A DNA stretch of 64,000 nucleotides from Piscirickettsiaceae bacterium (lineage in GTDB: Bacteria > Pseudomonadota > Gammaproteobacteria > Nitrosococcales > Methylophagaceae), in the NCBI GenBank assembly GCA_013215825.1, contig JABSQN010000001.1, positions 264,874 to 328,873 of the forward strand, in the 5' to 3' direction. Position numbers and translations under genes: made by a program. The notes under the pieces were generated by a model that did not search any database, was not told the DNA's origin, and saw only the letters and a program-made list of their open reading frames with translations. Shown piece by piece: positions 35,218 through 45,187 of the stretch (within the stretch, counting starts at the first letter, position 1; each line of letters starts with the position of its first letter).

Positions 35218-36543
35218 TTAAGGAATAAGTAATACATCACCAATATTGAGTTGAGTACTGCTTAAATTATTATTTGATTTTAATTGCACCATGCTCACTT
35301 GATAACGTTGAGCAATCATACTTAAGGTGTCACCTCTACTAACAATATGTTGTTGGGGTGTTATTGTGCCGGGGATGGGATTACGTTGAAAGTAATTGCG
35401 AATGCCTGACATCATAGCGCGAGCCAATTTGTTTTGATGGCTGCTGCTTTTTAATTTACGTTCTTCTGTGGGGTTAGAAATAAAGGCTGTTTCTACCAAT
35501 ATAGAAGGAATATCTGGTGATTTCAGTACCACAAAGGCGGCAGAACCTACTTGTTTCTTATGCACATTTCCTACTCGTTTCAAACCAGAGAGTACGGTGT
35601 TAGCGACTTCTAAACTGGCTTCAAGGCTGGCTGTTTGTGATAAGTCTAATAATACAGAAGCAAGTAGATCATCTTTATCTTCTAAGCTGATGCCGCCGGC
35701 TAGATCGGCTGCATTTTCTTTATCGGCTAGCCATTGTGCGGCTTCACTACTGGCACCACGTTCCGATAGAACAAATACGGAGGCACCTTTTGCTTTATGG
35801 TTCTTAAAGGCATCAGCATGGATAGAAATGAACATATCAGCATTATGCTGGCGAGCCCGTTTAATGCGTTGACGTAAGCTGACAAAGGTATCGTTATTAC
35901 GGGTTAAATAGGCCTTCATTCCTGGCTCAGCATCGACTAATTTCGCTAAGCGTTTGGCGATGGCTAATACCACTGTTTTTTCTTTGGTACCATTTTTACC
36001 CAATGCACCAGGATCTTGGCCACCATGTCCCGCATCAATGGCGATAATAATATTTCGTTTTGTTGGCGGTGGTCTTGGTGTAACTGCTTTTATAGTTAGT
36101 GGCGGTTGTACTTTTATTTTTTCTACGACAGGGCTTGTCTTTTCTACTTTAGCTATTGCTGTGGATGGGATAGAGGCATCATATAAATCAATAACAAGGC
36201 GATGTGGTCGAGTTAATGTTTGACTGTTAGCTTGTAGTGGTTTTTTTAGGTCAAGTACAACGCGTAATGTCGATGTATCCCTTTGACCATAACGAATAGT
36301 GTGAATAGGTGATTTTGACAGATCGGGCAAGTCAAGTAATTTAGGGCGTTGGATATTTTTAAGATCAATCACTAAACGCTCAGGATTTTGCAGCGTGAAG
36401 AGGTGGTAATTAGCGTGTTCGCTAAGATCAAAAACTAAGCGGGTAGTCGCTGAGGACTGTGATAAGCGAACACTTTTAATCGTTGTAGCCATACTGCTTA
36501 CAGAAATGACAAGTAGCAATAAAATGGGCAAAAAACGAAGCAT
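35218..36543 (-). CDS. N-acetylmuramoyl-L-alanine amidase (AmiB/AmiC type) with LysM
   Basis: Periplasmic zinc amidase that cleaves septal peptidoglycan for daughter-cell separation. A signal peptide (about 1-19) precedes an AMIN domain (about 25-115, TTRLVFDLSEHANYHLF), a Pro/Lys/Thr linker, the Amidase_3 domain with zinc ligands in IAIDAGHGGQDPG, KEKTVVLAIAKRL and FISIHADAF and the catalytic Glu in ILVETAFISN, and a C-terminal LysM domain (HIVSRGDTLSMIAQRY). A helix between ligands may be the EnvC/NlpD-controlled inhibitory segment. Gene order matches E. coli amiB. Confidence 0.93.
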   Translation of the reverse strand: MLRFLPILLLLVISVSSMATTIKSVRLSQSSATTRLVFDLSEHANYHLFTLQNPERLVIDLKNIQRPKLLDLPDLSKSPIHTIRYGQRDTSTLRVVLDLKKPLQANSQTLTRPHRLVIDLYDASIPSTAIAKVEKTSPVVEKIKVQPPLTIKAVTPRPPPTKRNIIIAIDAGHGGQDPGALGKNGTKEKTVVLAIAKRLAKLVDAEPGMKAYLTRNNDTFVSLRQRIKRARQHNADMFISIHADAFKNHKAKGASVFVLSERGASSEAAQWLADKENAADLAGGISLEDKDDLLASVLLDLSQTASLEASLEVANTVLSGLKRVGNVHKKQVGSAAFVVLKSPDIPSILVETAFISNPTEERKLKSSSHQNKLARAMMSGIRNYFQRNPIPGTITPQQHIVSRGDTLSMIAQRYQVSMVQLKSNNNLSSTQLNIGDVLLIP

Positions 36544-36642
36544 GAGCGAATCTCTAAAACAAGTTAGGGCTTATTGTGTAATTCTTAACTATAAAAATCA
36601 AGTTTTCTTTTATAAATAAGAGAGATAGCTCGATAATTTAAA

Positions 36643-37122
36643 TTAAATGTTAAGGTTTGAGCACAGCTTTTCACCTGCAATAGAATAGGCTGAAATTGTG
36701 ATGTTTCGTCCATCATTTTGATAATTTAATGAAATGAGTAAGTCGGGTTCTGGCAATAAATCACCGCCTTGTTGTGCCCATTCAATTAAGCACAGTGAGT
36801 TATTGCTCAAATAATCATCTAAACCAAGGTAATCGAGCTCTTCAGGATCTATTAAGCGATAAAGATCAAAATGAAATACTGTTCTATCGGCTAAGTCATA
36901 GCGTTCAACCAATGTGTATGTTGGGCTTTTAACATTGCCTTGGTGACCTAATTGACGAAGTAACCCACGTGATAAGGTTGTTTTCCCTGCGCCGAGATCA
37001 CCTTCTAGGTGAATGGTAAATTGTTCCGGAGGACAGAGCTGAGCAAGTTTTTTGCCCAGCGCTAATGTTTCCGTTTCATTTTCTAAATAGAATGTTAGTT
37101 GTTGAGCTGACTTTTCAACCAT
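36643..37122 (-). CDS. tsaE: tRNA threonylcarbamoyladenosine biosynthesis ATPase TsaE
   Basis: ATPase that drives turnover of the TsaBD complex making t6A in tRNA. Walker A is LEGDLGAGKTTLSRGLL, followed by VKSPTYTLVERYD and HFDLYRLIDPEELDYLGLDDY, all diagnostic of TsaE (YjeE). Length is 159 residues. It starts four bases after the upstream nnr stop codon. Confidence 0.95.
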   Translation of the reverse strand: MVEKSAQQLTFYLENETETLALGKKLAQLCPPEQFTIHLEGDLGAGKTTLSRGLLRQLGHQGNVKSPTYTLVERYDLADRTVFHFDLYRLIDPEELDYLGLDDYLSNNSLCLIEWAQQGGDLLPEPDLLISLNYQNDGRNITISAYSIAGEKLCSNLNI

Positions 37123-37126
37123 CGGT

Positions 37127-38614
37127 CTAATAGATTAGGTTCGCTAAGTGTCGAAGATGCGGTACTAAGTCCATGGCTAACATGCCACGTTCACCATCTT
37201 GTTCTGCCGCTTTATTCCCTGCCATTCCGTGTAAGGTTACACCGACGCAGGCAGCATCCATTAATGGGAAACCTTGAGCCAAAAGTCCACCGATAACACC
37301 GGCAAGTACATCACCCATACCACCACTACCCATACCGGGATTACCCCATGTCGAAAGACGTGTAGGGGCTTCACCATTATGGATTAAGGTACCTGAACCT
37401 TTCAGCACAGCAATACCACCATAACGTTTTTGTAATTCTTGTGCCGCAGCAAAGCGATCTGCTTGAATGTCTGCTGATGAGCAATCTAAGAGGCGAGCTG
37501 CTTCACCAGGATGAGGAGTCAATATCCAGTTATCATGTTTTTGTGGGTTTTGGCTTAATAGATTGAGTGCGTCAGCATCAACGACCATCGGCAGACCGCT
37601 ATTAATAGCCTGTTTGAATAATGTTTTCCCCCAATCACTTTGACCAAGACCTGGCCCTACAGTTAATGAGTTGGCTCGTTTAATGAGTGGTGCTAAATCA
37701 TCTGTTTCTTCAACGCCATAACACATGAGTTCTGGACGAGCTTGGTTTAGGATAGGGCTATGAACAGCGCGTGTTGCAATGCTGATTAAGCCTGCACCCA
37801 CACGCGCACCAGCTTCTGCGGCAACACGCGCCGCACCAGGCATGCCATGATCACCACCAATAATCAGTAAATGTCCGTATAAGCCTTTGTGACCCGTGCG
37901 TTCACGAGGTGCAAGCAATGCGGCATCATTTTCTAAACTAACGCGACGGGCAACAGGGGTGAACTCTTTAAAAATAGCAGAAGGTACATTGAGAGAGTCA
38001 TAACAAACCGTGCCAGTATAGTTTGGCCCTTCTCCCATAAAGAGACCTTTGTTTAGACCTATAAAACTAAGGCAGATAGTAGCTTTTACCGCTGTGCCTA
38101 ATGCGCTACCGGTATCTGCATGTAATCCTGTTGGGATATCTAAGGATAAAACGGGTGTACGTTTATTGTTATTGATAGCATCAATAATGGTTTTGTATTC
38201 ACCGCTGATTTCACGATCAAGCCCCGTGCCTAAAATAGCATCAATGATAATATCTGTCGGTGGAAGCTTATCTTTAAAGCGTTGTGTTTTCGTTCCCACG
38301 GCTAATAAAGCATCTCGTGCAGCAGCTGTTTCAGCTGACATTTCGCTTTCATCCCCAGCATGTAACGTAACAACGCGATAGCCCAGCTCTAAGGCTTGTC
38401 GTGCGAGTTCATAGCCGTCGCCACCATTGTTACCCGATCCACAAATGACTAATAAGCGTTCTGCTTGTGGCCAGTGATTCTTTATCGATAGTAATGCTGC
38501 AGCTCCTGCCCTTTCCATTAATTTTGCAGTAGAAACATTATGTTGTTCAGTCACAATACGGTCTAATTCACGTATCTGGGCTGCAGTGTAAAGATTGTGA
38601 GGTATATTAAGCAT
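37127..38614 (-). CDS. nnr: Bifunctional NAD(P)HX epimerase / ADP-dependent dehydratase
   Basis: Repairs hydrated NADH and NADPH. The N-terminal YjeF domain (about 1-215) contains LLVICGSGNNGGDGYELARQ and DAILGTGLDREISG; the C-terminal ribokinase-like domain contains GLYGHLLIIGGDHGMPGA and the catalytic GNPGMGSGGMGDVLAG. I prefer the ATG at 38614 (495 residues) to a GTG at 38638, since the sequence before the ATG has no family match. It is divergent from queG across a gap of about 50 bases. Confidence 0.94.
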   Translation of the reverse strand: MLNIPHNLYTAAQIRELDRIVTEQHNVSTAKLMERAGAAALLSIKNHWPQAERLLVICGSGNNGGDGYELARQALELGYRVVTLHAGDESEMSAETAAARDALLAVGTKTQRFKDKLPPTDIIIDAILGTGLDREISGEYKTIIDAINNNKRTPVLSLDIPTGLHADTGSALGTAVKATICLSFIGLNKGLFMGEGPNYTGTVCYDSLNVPSAIFKEFTPVARRVSLENDAALLAPRERTGHKGLYGHLLIIGGDHGMPGAARVAAEAGARVGAGLISIATRAVHSPILNQARPELMCYGVEETDDLAPLIKRANSLTVGPGLGQSDWGKTLFKQAINSGLPMVVDADALNLLSQNPQKHDNWILTPHPGEAARLLDCSSADIQADRFAAAQELQKRYGGIAVLKGSGTLIHNGEAPTRLSTWGNPGMGSGGMGDVLAGVIGGLLAQGFPLMDAACVGVTLHGMAGNKAAEQDGERGMLAMDLVPHLRHLANLIY

Positions 38615-38667
38615 AAAATGTAATTCCAATGGTATCACTAAGTTAAGTTAGCTCTATAATAGCCTGC

Positions 38668-39738
38668 ATGAGTGGAATAAATACAGTGTTGACGGACAAT
38701 GAATTACTTGAACAGATGCGGTCTTGGGCACAATCGTTTGGTTTTCAGCAACTTGGCGTGAGTGATATTGATCTGTCTAAAGCTGAGTTACGGTTAGCTG
38801 CATGGATAGAAGCAGGTTTTCACGGTGAAATGGACTATATGCACCGCCATGGCACTAAGCGAACGCACCCTGAGGAAGTGGTAGCAAAAACGGTGCGGGT
38901 AATTACTGTGCGGATGGACTACTTTCCGGACCCATCGGCAGAATCATGGTCAGTTTTAGATGATGAACAGTTGGGCTTTGTTTCGCGTTATGCCCTAGGG
39001 CGAGATTATCATAAGCTAATGCGTAAGCGCCTACTTCTTCTTTCTAATAAGATAAAAGAAGAGGTGTCGGATATGGGCTTTCGGGTGTTTTGTGATAGCG
39101 CACCGGTGATGGAAAAAGCCTTGGCAGAAAAGTCAGGCATTGGTTGGGTGGGTAAGCATAGTAATATTTTAAATCGCGACCATGGATCGTATTTTTTCTT
39201 AGGTGAAATTTATACAGATTTACCATTGCCAGTATCAGAGCCGATATCAGAACATTGTGGTTCATGTGTGGCGTGTATCGATATTTGCCCAACACAGGCT
39301 ATTGTAGAACCCTATACTGTTGATGCTCGACGCTGTATTTCGTATTTAACCATTGAATTATACGGTTCAATTCCTGTTGAATTTCGCAGCATGATGGGAA
39401 ACCGTATTTATGGTTGTGATGATTGTCAGCTTGTTTGTCCGTGGAATAAGTTTGCTCAAGCAACGGTAGAGTCTGATTTTTTACCGAGACAGGGTCTAGA
39501 TTCGCCACAGTTATTGGATTTATTTGCTTGGACGGAGCAAGAGTTTCTATCAAAACTAGAAGGGAGCCCTATTCGGCGGATAGGTTATGAACGTTGGCTG
39601 CGTAATATTGCTGTTGCATTGGGAAATGTTAAAAATGTTACACCAGAGATTATTTCTGCATTAAATTCACAGTTAAATAATTCATCTAGTATTGTGCAGG
39701 AGCATGTTATCTGGGCATTAGATCAGCATAGAAAATGA
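38668..39738 (+). CDS. queG: Epoxyqueuosine reductase QueG
   Basis: Cobalamin- and iron-sulfur-dependent enzyme of the last queuosine step in tRNA. Two 4Fe-4S motifs are intact: CGSCVACIDICPTQAI and the C-terminal CDDCQLVCPWNK. GIGWVGKHSNILNRDHGSYFFLGEI is the conserved core, broken here only by my citation limits on length. It has 356 residues. Divergent queG and nnr is the standard gammaproteobacterial arrangement. Confidence 0.95.
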   Translation: MSGINTVLTDNELLEQMRSWAQSFGFQQLGVSDIDLSKAELRLAAWIEAGFHGEMDYMHRHGTKRTHPEEVVAKTVRVITVRMDYFPDPSAESWSVLDDEQLGFVSRYALGRDYHKLMRKRLLLLSNKIKEEVSDMGFRVFCDSAPVMEKALAEKSGIGWVGKHSNILNRDHGSYFFLGEIYTDLPLPVSEPISEHCGSCVACIDICPTQAIVEPYTVDARRCISYLTIELYGSIPVEFRSMMGNRIYGCDDCQLVCPWNKFAQATVESDFLPRQGLDSPQLLDLFAWTEQEFLSKLEGSPIRRIGYERWLRNIAVALGNVKNVTPEIISALNSQLNNSSSIVQEHVIWALDQHRK

Positions 39739-39750
39739 TATTATTCATGG

Positions 39751-39795
39751 ACTTATGCATGAGCCGTCCTTTAGGAGGGCAGCTCATGCATAAGT
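39751..39795. terminator. Long perfect inverted repeat between convergent queG and orn
   Basis: ACTTATGCATGAGC (39751-39764) pairs perfectly with GCTCATGCATAAGT (39782-39795) around a 17-base loop that can itself pair partly. It sits 12 bases after the queG stop and 33 bases before the orn stop. No T tract follows on either strand, so it is either a Rho-type or processing end shared by both genes or another element. Confidence 0.55.
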
Positions 39796-39828
39796 ATATC
39801 AAAACATTCTGCCATGAGAAGCTGGCTT

Positions 39829-40380
39829 TTATTTTGGCAGGTCGAATAAGTATTCACGGTAGTGTTCTAATTCACGAATAGAATCTTTAATATCATCCAT
39901 GGCTAAATGAGATGACTTTTTCTTGAAGCCTTTTTCAACTTTGGGAGCCCAGCGGCGAGCAAGTTCTTTTAAGGTGCTGACATCGAGGTTACGGTAATGG
40001 AAGAAAGCTTCTAATTCTGGCATGATGCGTGCCATAAAGCGACGATCTTGGCAGATACTGCTGCCACACATTGGTGATACACCAGCAGGAACATATTCTT
40101 TTAAAAATTCTAAGGTTTGCTGCTCAGCATAAGATTCATTAAACTCACTATCCTTAACGCGTTTTACTAGGCCAGATTTACCATGTTGTTTGGTATTCCA
40201 CTCGTCCATCGCATCAAGAGTACTATCTGCTTGATGAATCGCAATAATAGGACCTTCGGCTAGAATATTAAGATCGGCATCGGTGACGATGGTTGCGATT
40301 TCAATAATATAGTCATTATTGGTATCAAGGCCTGTCATTTCTAGATCTGTCCAGATAAGGTTTTTCTTACTTTTTGCCAT
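39829..40380 (-). CDS. orn: Oligoribonuclease
   Basis: DEDDh 3'-5' exonuclease that degrades very short RNAs and pGpG, the breakdown product of cyclic di-GMP. Exo I is [13 protein letters not shown], Exo II includes [18 protein letters not shown], and Exo III is [15 protein letters not shown]. It has 183 residues. Its pGpG role is relevant here because two GGDEF proteins are encoded in the window. Confidence 0.95.
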   Translation of the reverse strand: MAKSKKNLIWTDLEMTGLDTNNDYIIEIATIVTDADLNILAEGPIIAIHQADSTLDAMDEWNTKQHGKSGLVKRVKDSEFNESYAEQQTLEFLKEYVPAGVSPMCGSSICQDRRFMARIMPELEAFFHYRNLDVSTLKELARRWAPKVEKGFKKKSSHLAMDDIKDSIRELEHYREYLFDLPK

Positions 40381-40481
40381 GATATTTTTCTTTCCTAGTC
40401 AGTGCTCAAATGAATTTCTTGCCATTGATTGTATCAAAGGCTAACCTAGCTCGCATTAGTTGATTTTAATCGGATAATAAT

Positions 40482-41723
40482 ATGAATGAATTTACTTGGG
40501 TATTCCTTGCTGCATTAGCATTGATGACATCTATTGAAATATGGCTATCTTTACGACAATGTCGATATGTAGAGAGTCACCGAAACAAGGTGCCGGATGC
40601 ATTTAAAGACCAAGTGGATTTAAGTGCGCATCAAAAAGCCGCCAATTATACGGTTGCCAAAGGTAAAATCAATCGAATTGAAAGTGTGATTGGTGTTGTA
40701 TTATTGCTTGTCTGGACATTAGGTGGTGGCTTGGCATTCTTGTCGGACGCATGGCAATCTTTTGGTTGGAGTGATTCTGTAACGGGTATTGTCTTTATAT
40801 TAAGCTTCTTTGTGATTGGCACCATTATAGATTTGCCAATTTCTTGGTATAAAACATTTGTCTTGGAAGATCGCTTTGGCTTTAATAATAATACGCCAGC
40901 ATTATTTTTAGCTGATTTAGCGAAACAAACACTATTAATGTTAGTGATTGCCGCACCATTAATTTGGGGAGCATTATCATTGATGTCGAGTACGGGTGAG
41001 TATTGGTGGTTATATCTGTGGGCGGCATGGATAGGTTTTACCGTGTTAATGATGTGGGCTTATCCTGCATTTATTGCACCTTTGTTTAATAAATTCACAC
41101 CATTGGACGATGAACAATTAAAATCACGTGTTGAAAGCTTGTTGTCACGTTGCGGCTTTAAAAGCCAAGGTATTTATGTGATGGATGGTTCTCGCCGTAG
41201 TGGTCATGGCAATGCCTATTTCACTGGCTTAGGTAATAATAAGCGAATTGTATTTTTTGATACTTTATTAGAGACGCTGAATGAAGATCAAATTGAAGCA
41301 GTATTAGCACACGAGTTGGGGCATTTTCGGCGCAAACATGTTGTGAAGAATATGGCGGTTATGGCATTGTTAAGTTTGATTGGATTAGCTGCATTGGGTT
41401 GGGCGTCAGCAGAAACATGGTTTTACTCCGGCCTGGGTGTGAGTATGCAAAACAATGCAATGGCATTGATCTTATTTATGCTTGTTATTCCGGTATTTAG
41501 CTTCTTTTTACATCCAATGATGACGGCGTTATCTCGTAAGTATGAATATGAAGCAGATGAATATGCCGCTTCAGTATCAAGTGGTGAGCAGCTTATCCAA
41601 GCATTGGTTGCCCTTTACCAAGAAAATGCCAGCACATTAACACCAGATCCTTTGGTCTCCGCTATTTATGATTCACATCCACCAGCAACATTACGTGTGG
41701 CACGACTACAGGCCAATAAATAA
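40482..41723 (+). CDS. M48 family membrane metallopeptidase (Ste24/CAAX protease-like)
   Basis: Integral-membrane zinc protease of the Ste24 type. The zinc motif is VLAHELGHFRRKH and the third ligand lies in KYEYEADEYAAS. About seven hydrophobic segments frame the catalytic site, and LEDRFGFNNNTP is a family signature. The length of 413 residues is typical of the bacterial members. The bacterial substrate is unknown; quality control of membrane proteins is a reasonable guess. Confidence 0.92.
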   Translation: MNEFTWVFLAALALMTSIEIWLSLRQCRYVESHRNKVPDAFKDQVDLSAHQKAANYTVAKGKINRIESVIGVVLLLVWTLGGGLAFLSDAWQSFGWSDSVTGIVFILSFFVIGTIIDLPISWYKTFVLEDRFGFNNNTPALFLADLAKQTLLMLVIAAPLIWGALSLMSSTGEYWWLYLWAAWIGFTVLMMWAYPAFIAPLFNKFTPLDDEQLKSRVESLLSRCGFKSQGIYVMDGSRRSGHGNAYFTGLGNNKRIVFFDTLLETLNEDQIEAVLAHELGHFRRKHVVKNMAVMALLSLIGLAALGWASAETWFYSGLGVSMQNNAMALILFMLVIPVFSFFLHPMMTALSRKYEYEADEYAASVSSGEQLIQALVALYQENASTLTPDPLVSAIYDSHPPATLRVARLQANK

Positions 41724-41738
41724 TGGGGAGTACTGTTT

Positions 41739-42773
41739 TTAATTAACGTGGACTTGATTACGTCCATTTTCTTTTGATTTATAGAGTGCTTGATCAGCAC
41801 GATCAATAAGGCTGGTTGGTGTGTCGCCAATTTGAAAAAGGCTGATACCCGCTGAAACAGTGAGCTCTCCTATTTCTTGGCCACTTTTTGTTTGTTTCAA
41901 TTTGCTAGTGGAATATTGTGTACGAATAGTATTGGCAATATCAATGGCTTCTTGTTGTGATAGATCAAATAAGATTAACACCATTTCTTCGCCACCAAAA
42001 CGGGCGGCTATATGTTCTTTCCCTGCTTTTTCTTTTAAAATTGAGGAGAAGAATTGCAGTATTTTGTCACCAATCACATGGCCGAAAGAATCATTCACCT
42101 GTTTGAAGTGATCCAAATCAAATAATAAAACAGCCGCTTTACGGCTTGCTTGTTGGCATAATGTTGATAGTTCTTTATCAAGGGCGCCACGATTTAACAG
42201 CCCTGTTAGGGCGTCGGTTTGTGCGATTTCTTTAACAATCGCTAACTCTTCTTTTAATTGCTCAATTTCTCGTGAAGATTGATTCAGATCGTTTTTTAGA
42301 ACATGACTATTGTTAAGTAATGTTTGGGTATTGCTAAGAATATCTTGGACCGTTGCTTTTAGCTCATCGATATCAGAATAACTATCCAGTGTATTTTGAG
42401 ACTGCGTCAGATCGGCAATATAGTCATCTGTGGACGATGCCACTTTGTTAATGTTTTCTAATGTATTATCAACAACTAAGCTTAAGCCAGTATTCGCCTT
42501 TTCAAGACGCTCGGGCATTCCGTGTAATACATATTTCTCATATAAAGATTGTGTTACTTTTGAAGAAATAAGCTGATTATTATTTAATAAAACATCAATT
42601 TCAGTATTTAACTTTTGATTTTCACCAGAAACATACTCATACCAAACCGCGTAATTGACGGGATTGATAGGTGTTTTGTGTTTATTAATCAAAGGAATAA
42701 CTTGCCGAAGGTTTTCGGTAGCCTGTTGAGCAGGATCTGTATAAACGGGGGGGAATGATTTGTTAGCCGACAT
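41739..42773 (-). CDS. GGDEF-domain protein with coiled-coil N-terminus
   Basis: Probable diguanylate cyclase of 344 residues. The N-terminal 180 residues hold a short globular part (NPVNYAVWYEYVSG) and long helices but no membrane span. The GGDEF domain starts at DALTGLLNRGAL (about 187) and its active site reads GGEEM (260-264), where the usual last residue is Phe. The I-site positions before it are not Arg and Asp, so there should be no product inhibition by that route. The C-terminus DRADQALYKSKENGRN is intact. Activity is likely but less sure because of the Met. Confidence 0.87.
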   Translation of the reverse strand: MSANKSFPPVYTDPAQQATENLRQVIPLINKHKTPINPVNYAVWYEYVSGENQKLNTEIDVLLNNNQLISSKVTQSLYEKYVLHGMPERLEKANTGLSLVVDNTLENINKVASSTDDYIADLTQSQNTLDSYSDIDELKATVQDILSNTQTLLNNSHVLKNDLNQSSREIEQLKEELAIVKEIAQTDALTGLLNRGALDKELSTLCQQASRKAAVLLFDLDHFKQVNDSFGHVIGDKILQFFSSILKEKAGKEHIAARFGGEEMVLILFDLSQQEAIDIANTIRTQYSTSKLKQTKSGQEIGELTVSAGISLFQIGDTPTSLIDRADQALYKSKENGRNQVHVN

Positions 42774-42818
42774 TTTATGTATCCTAAAAACCTAGCAAGA
42801 TATTCTTAACCTGATATG

Positions 42819-44090
42819 TTAGGTTTTCATCTTAACACGTTGATTTATAAAATGCATGGCAATTATAAATAATGATGAGAGGATCGGTAAGGCAAATAGA
42901 ATAATGTGACTATTTACAGTAAAGAGAGCCGTGAGCATGGTGAATAGTAGGAAGCTAAGCATCACACTATTTTGCATCCAGTTATTGCCAGCCAAAATAG
43001 TGCCAAGTTGATGATTGGGAGCGTGAGATTGGATCAACGTATTCAGAGGCACAATAATAAGCCCGCCAAACACGCCAAAACTAACAATAGTTAAAGCAAA
43101 GCCCGAGCTTGTTGTGCAATGAGGCAAGATAAATAGGGCGGAGATAATTCCTACAGAACCTATTATTAGCAGCTTGTCAGAGGCGCTATTTGTTAGCCTA
43201 CCTGCGATCAATGAGCCAATAACGATGCCGATGCCAGCGCAGGCTAATAAACCTTGAATAACGATGGTGTTAGATTCATTGAGTACGGTTTTGGCAAAGG
43301 CAGGAAATGTAGCGAGTAAGGTTTGCGATATTCCCCAAAAGAGAGATAAACCTAAGATTGAAAACCAAATAACCGGTATTTTCGAAATAAGAGACACATT
43401 ATCTTTGATGCTTTTTCTTTGGTGGAAATGGTGCCAGCTGAAAAGTGAATTTTGGCTTGTTATAAACGTAGGCAATTTTAGTGTTAATAACCATTCAATA
43501 GTTGATAATCCGACTAATAGCCAGCCAATAGGAGCAATAAGTTGAATAATATCTTGTTCAGAACTGTAATTTTGCTTGTGCAGGAAGTGTTCAAATAGGA
43601 TTGAAAAGAGAAAGATCCCTGACAAAATAGCCACAATAGTGACTGCTTGAATAAAGGCATTACCCGATGCAATGCGATGATTGCCTGCTATTTCACGGAT
43701 ATAGCCATACTTTGCTGGTGAATATAGAGCGCTTTGCAAGGCAAGTATAAATGTCATGCAAAAGGTAAATAAGAACCAACCTTGATAATAGCCTAGCGTG
43801 ATTAATAAGGTGATAACGATGGCGGCTAAGGCTGACCATTGCATTATTTTAGGCTTGGATATGTGGTCGGCTAGAAAGCCTGCTGGGGTAAAAAGCAGAA
43901 TAAATGGGAGAAGGATTAAACCATTTACGATGGTGGTTAAAATAATTTGTTGTGATTCATCATAAAGCTTAAAAATAGTATTTTGGATGATGATTTTGTG
44001 GCCTAAATCAACTAGTGCATTGATAAAGGCAATGGTTATAAAAGGGATGAAGCCTCGTATTTTATAAACAGGCTTGTTGTTGGTATTCAT
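42819..44090 (-). CDS. MFS transporter, LplT-like (lysophospholipid transporter type)
   Basis: Twelve-helix major facilitator protein of 423 residues. The start FIPFITIAFINALVDLGHK, FTPAGFLADHISKPK and ALQSALYSPAKYGYIREI are characteristic of the LplT branch, which flips lysophospholipids across the inner membrane in E. coli. The acyltransferase/synthetase Aas, often adjacent or fused, is not next to it here. It lies after trxB on the same strand, but the trxB terminator separates them. Confidence 0.8.
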   Translation of the reverse strand: MNTNNKPVYKIRGFIPFITIAFINALVDLGHKIIIQNTIFKLYDESQQIILTTIVNGLILLPFILLFTPAGFLADHISKPKIMQWSALAAIVITLLITLGYYQGWFLFTFCMTFILALQSALYSPAKYGYIREIAGNHRIASGNAFIQAVTIVAILSGIFLFSILFEHFLHKQNYSSEQDIIQLIAPIGWLLVGLSTIEWLLTLKLPTFITSQNSLFSWHHFHQRKSIKDNVSLISKIPVIWFSILGLSLFWGISQTLLATFPAFAKTVLNESNTIVIQGLLACAGIGIVIGSLIAGRLTNSASDKLLIIGSVGIISALFILPHCTTSSGFALTIVSFGVFGGLIIVPLNTLIQSHAPNHQLGTILAGNNWMQNSVMLSFLLFTMLTALFTVNSHIILFALPILSSLFIIAMHFINQRVKMKT

Positions 44091-44098
44091 TATGATTC

Positions 44099-44133
44099 TA
44101 AAAAATTAAGGGCTGAGTTTTATTTCAGCCCTT
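44099..44133 (-). terminator. Intrinsic terminator of trxB
   Basis: On the minus strand AAGGGCTGA / TCAGCCCTT (nine pairs) encloses an eight-base loop and is followed by AATTTTTT. Confidence 0.88.
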
Positions 44134-44139
44134 ATGTCG

Positions 44140-45117
<978 letters not shown>

Positions 45118-45187
45118 TTAGGGTACTCACTACAGTGACTTTGGTAAAGTCTATTAGTCTAAAAGCTGTGTTAATATGATCTGCTAA

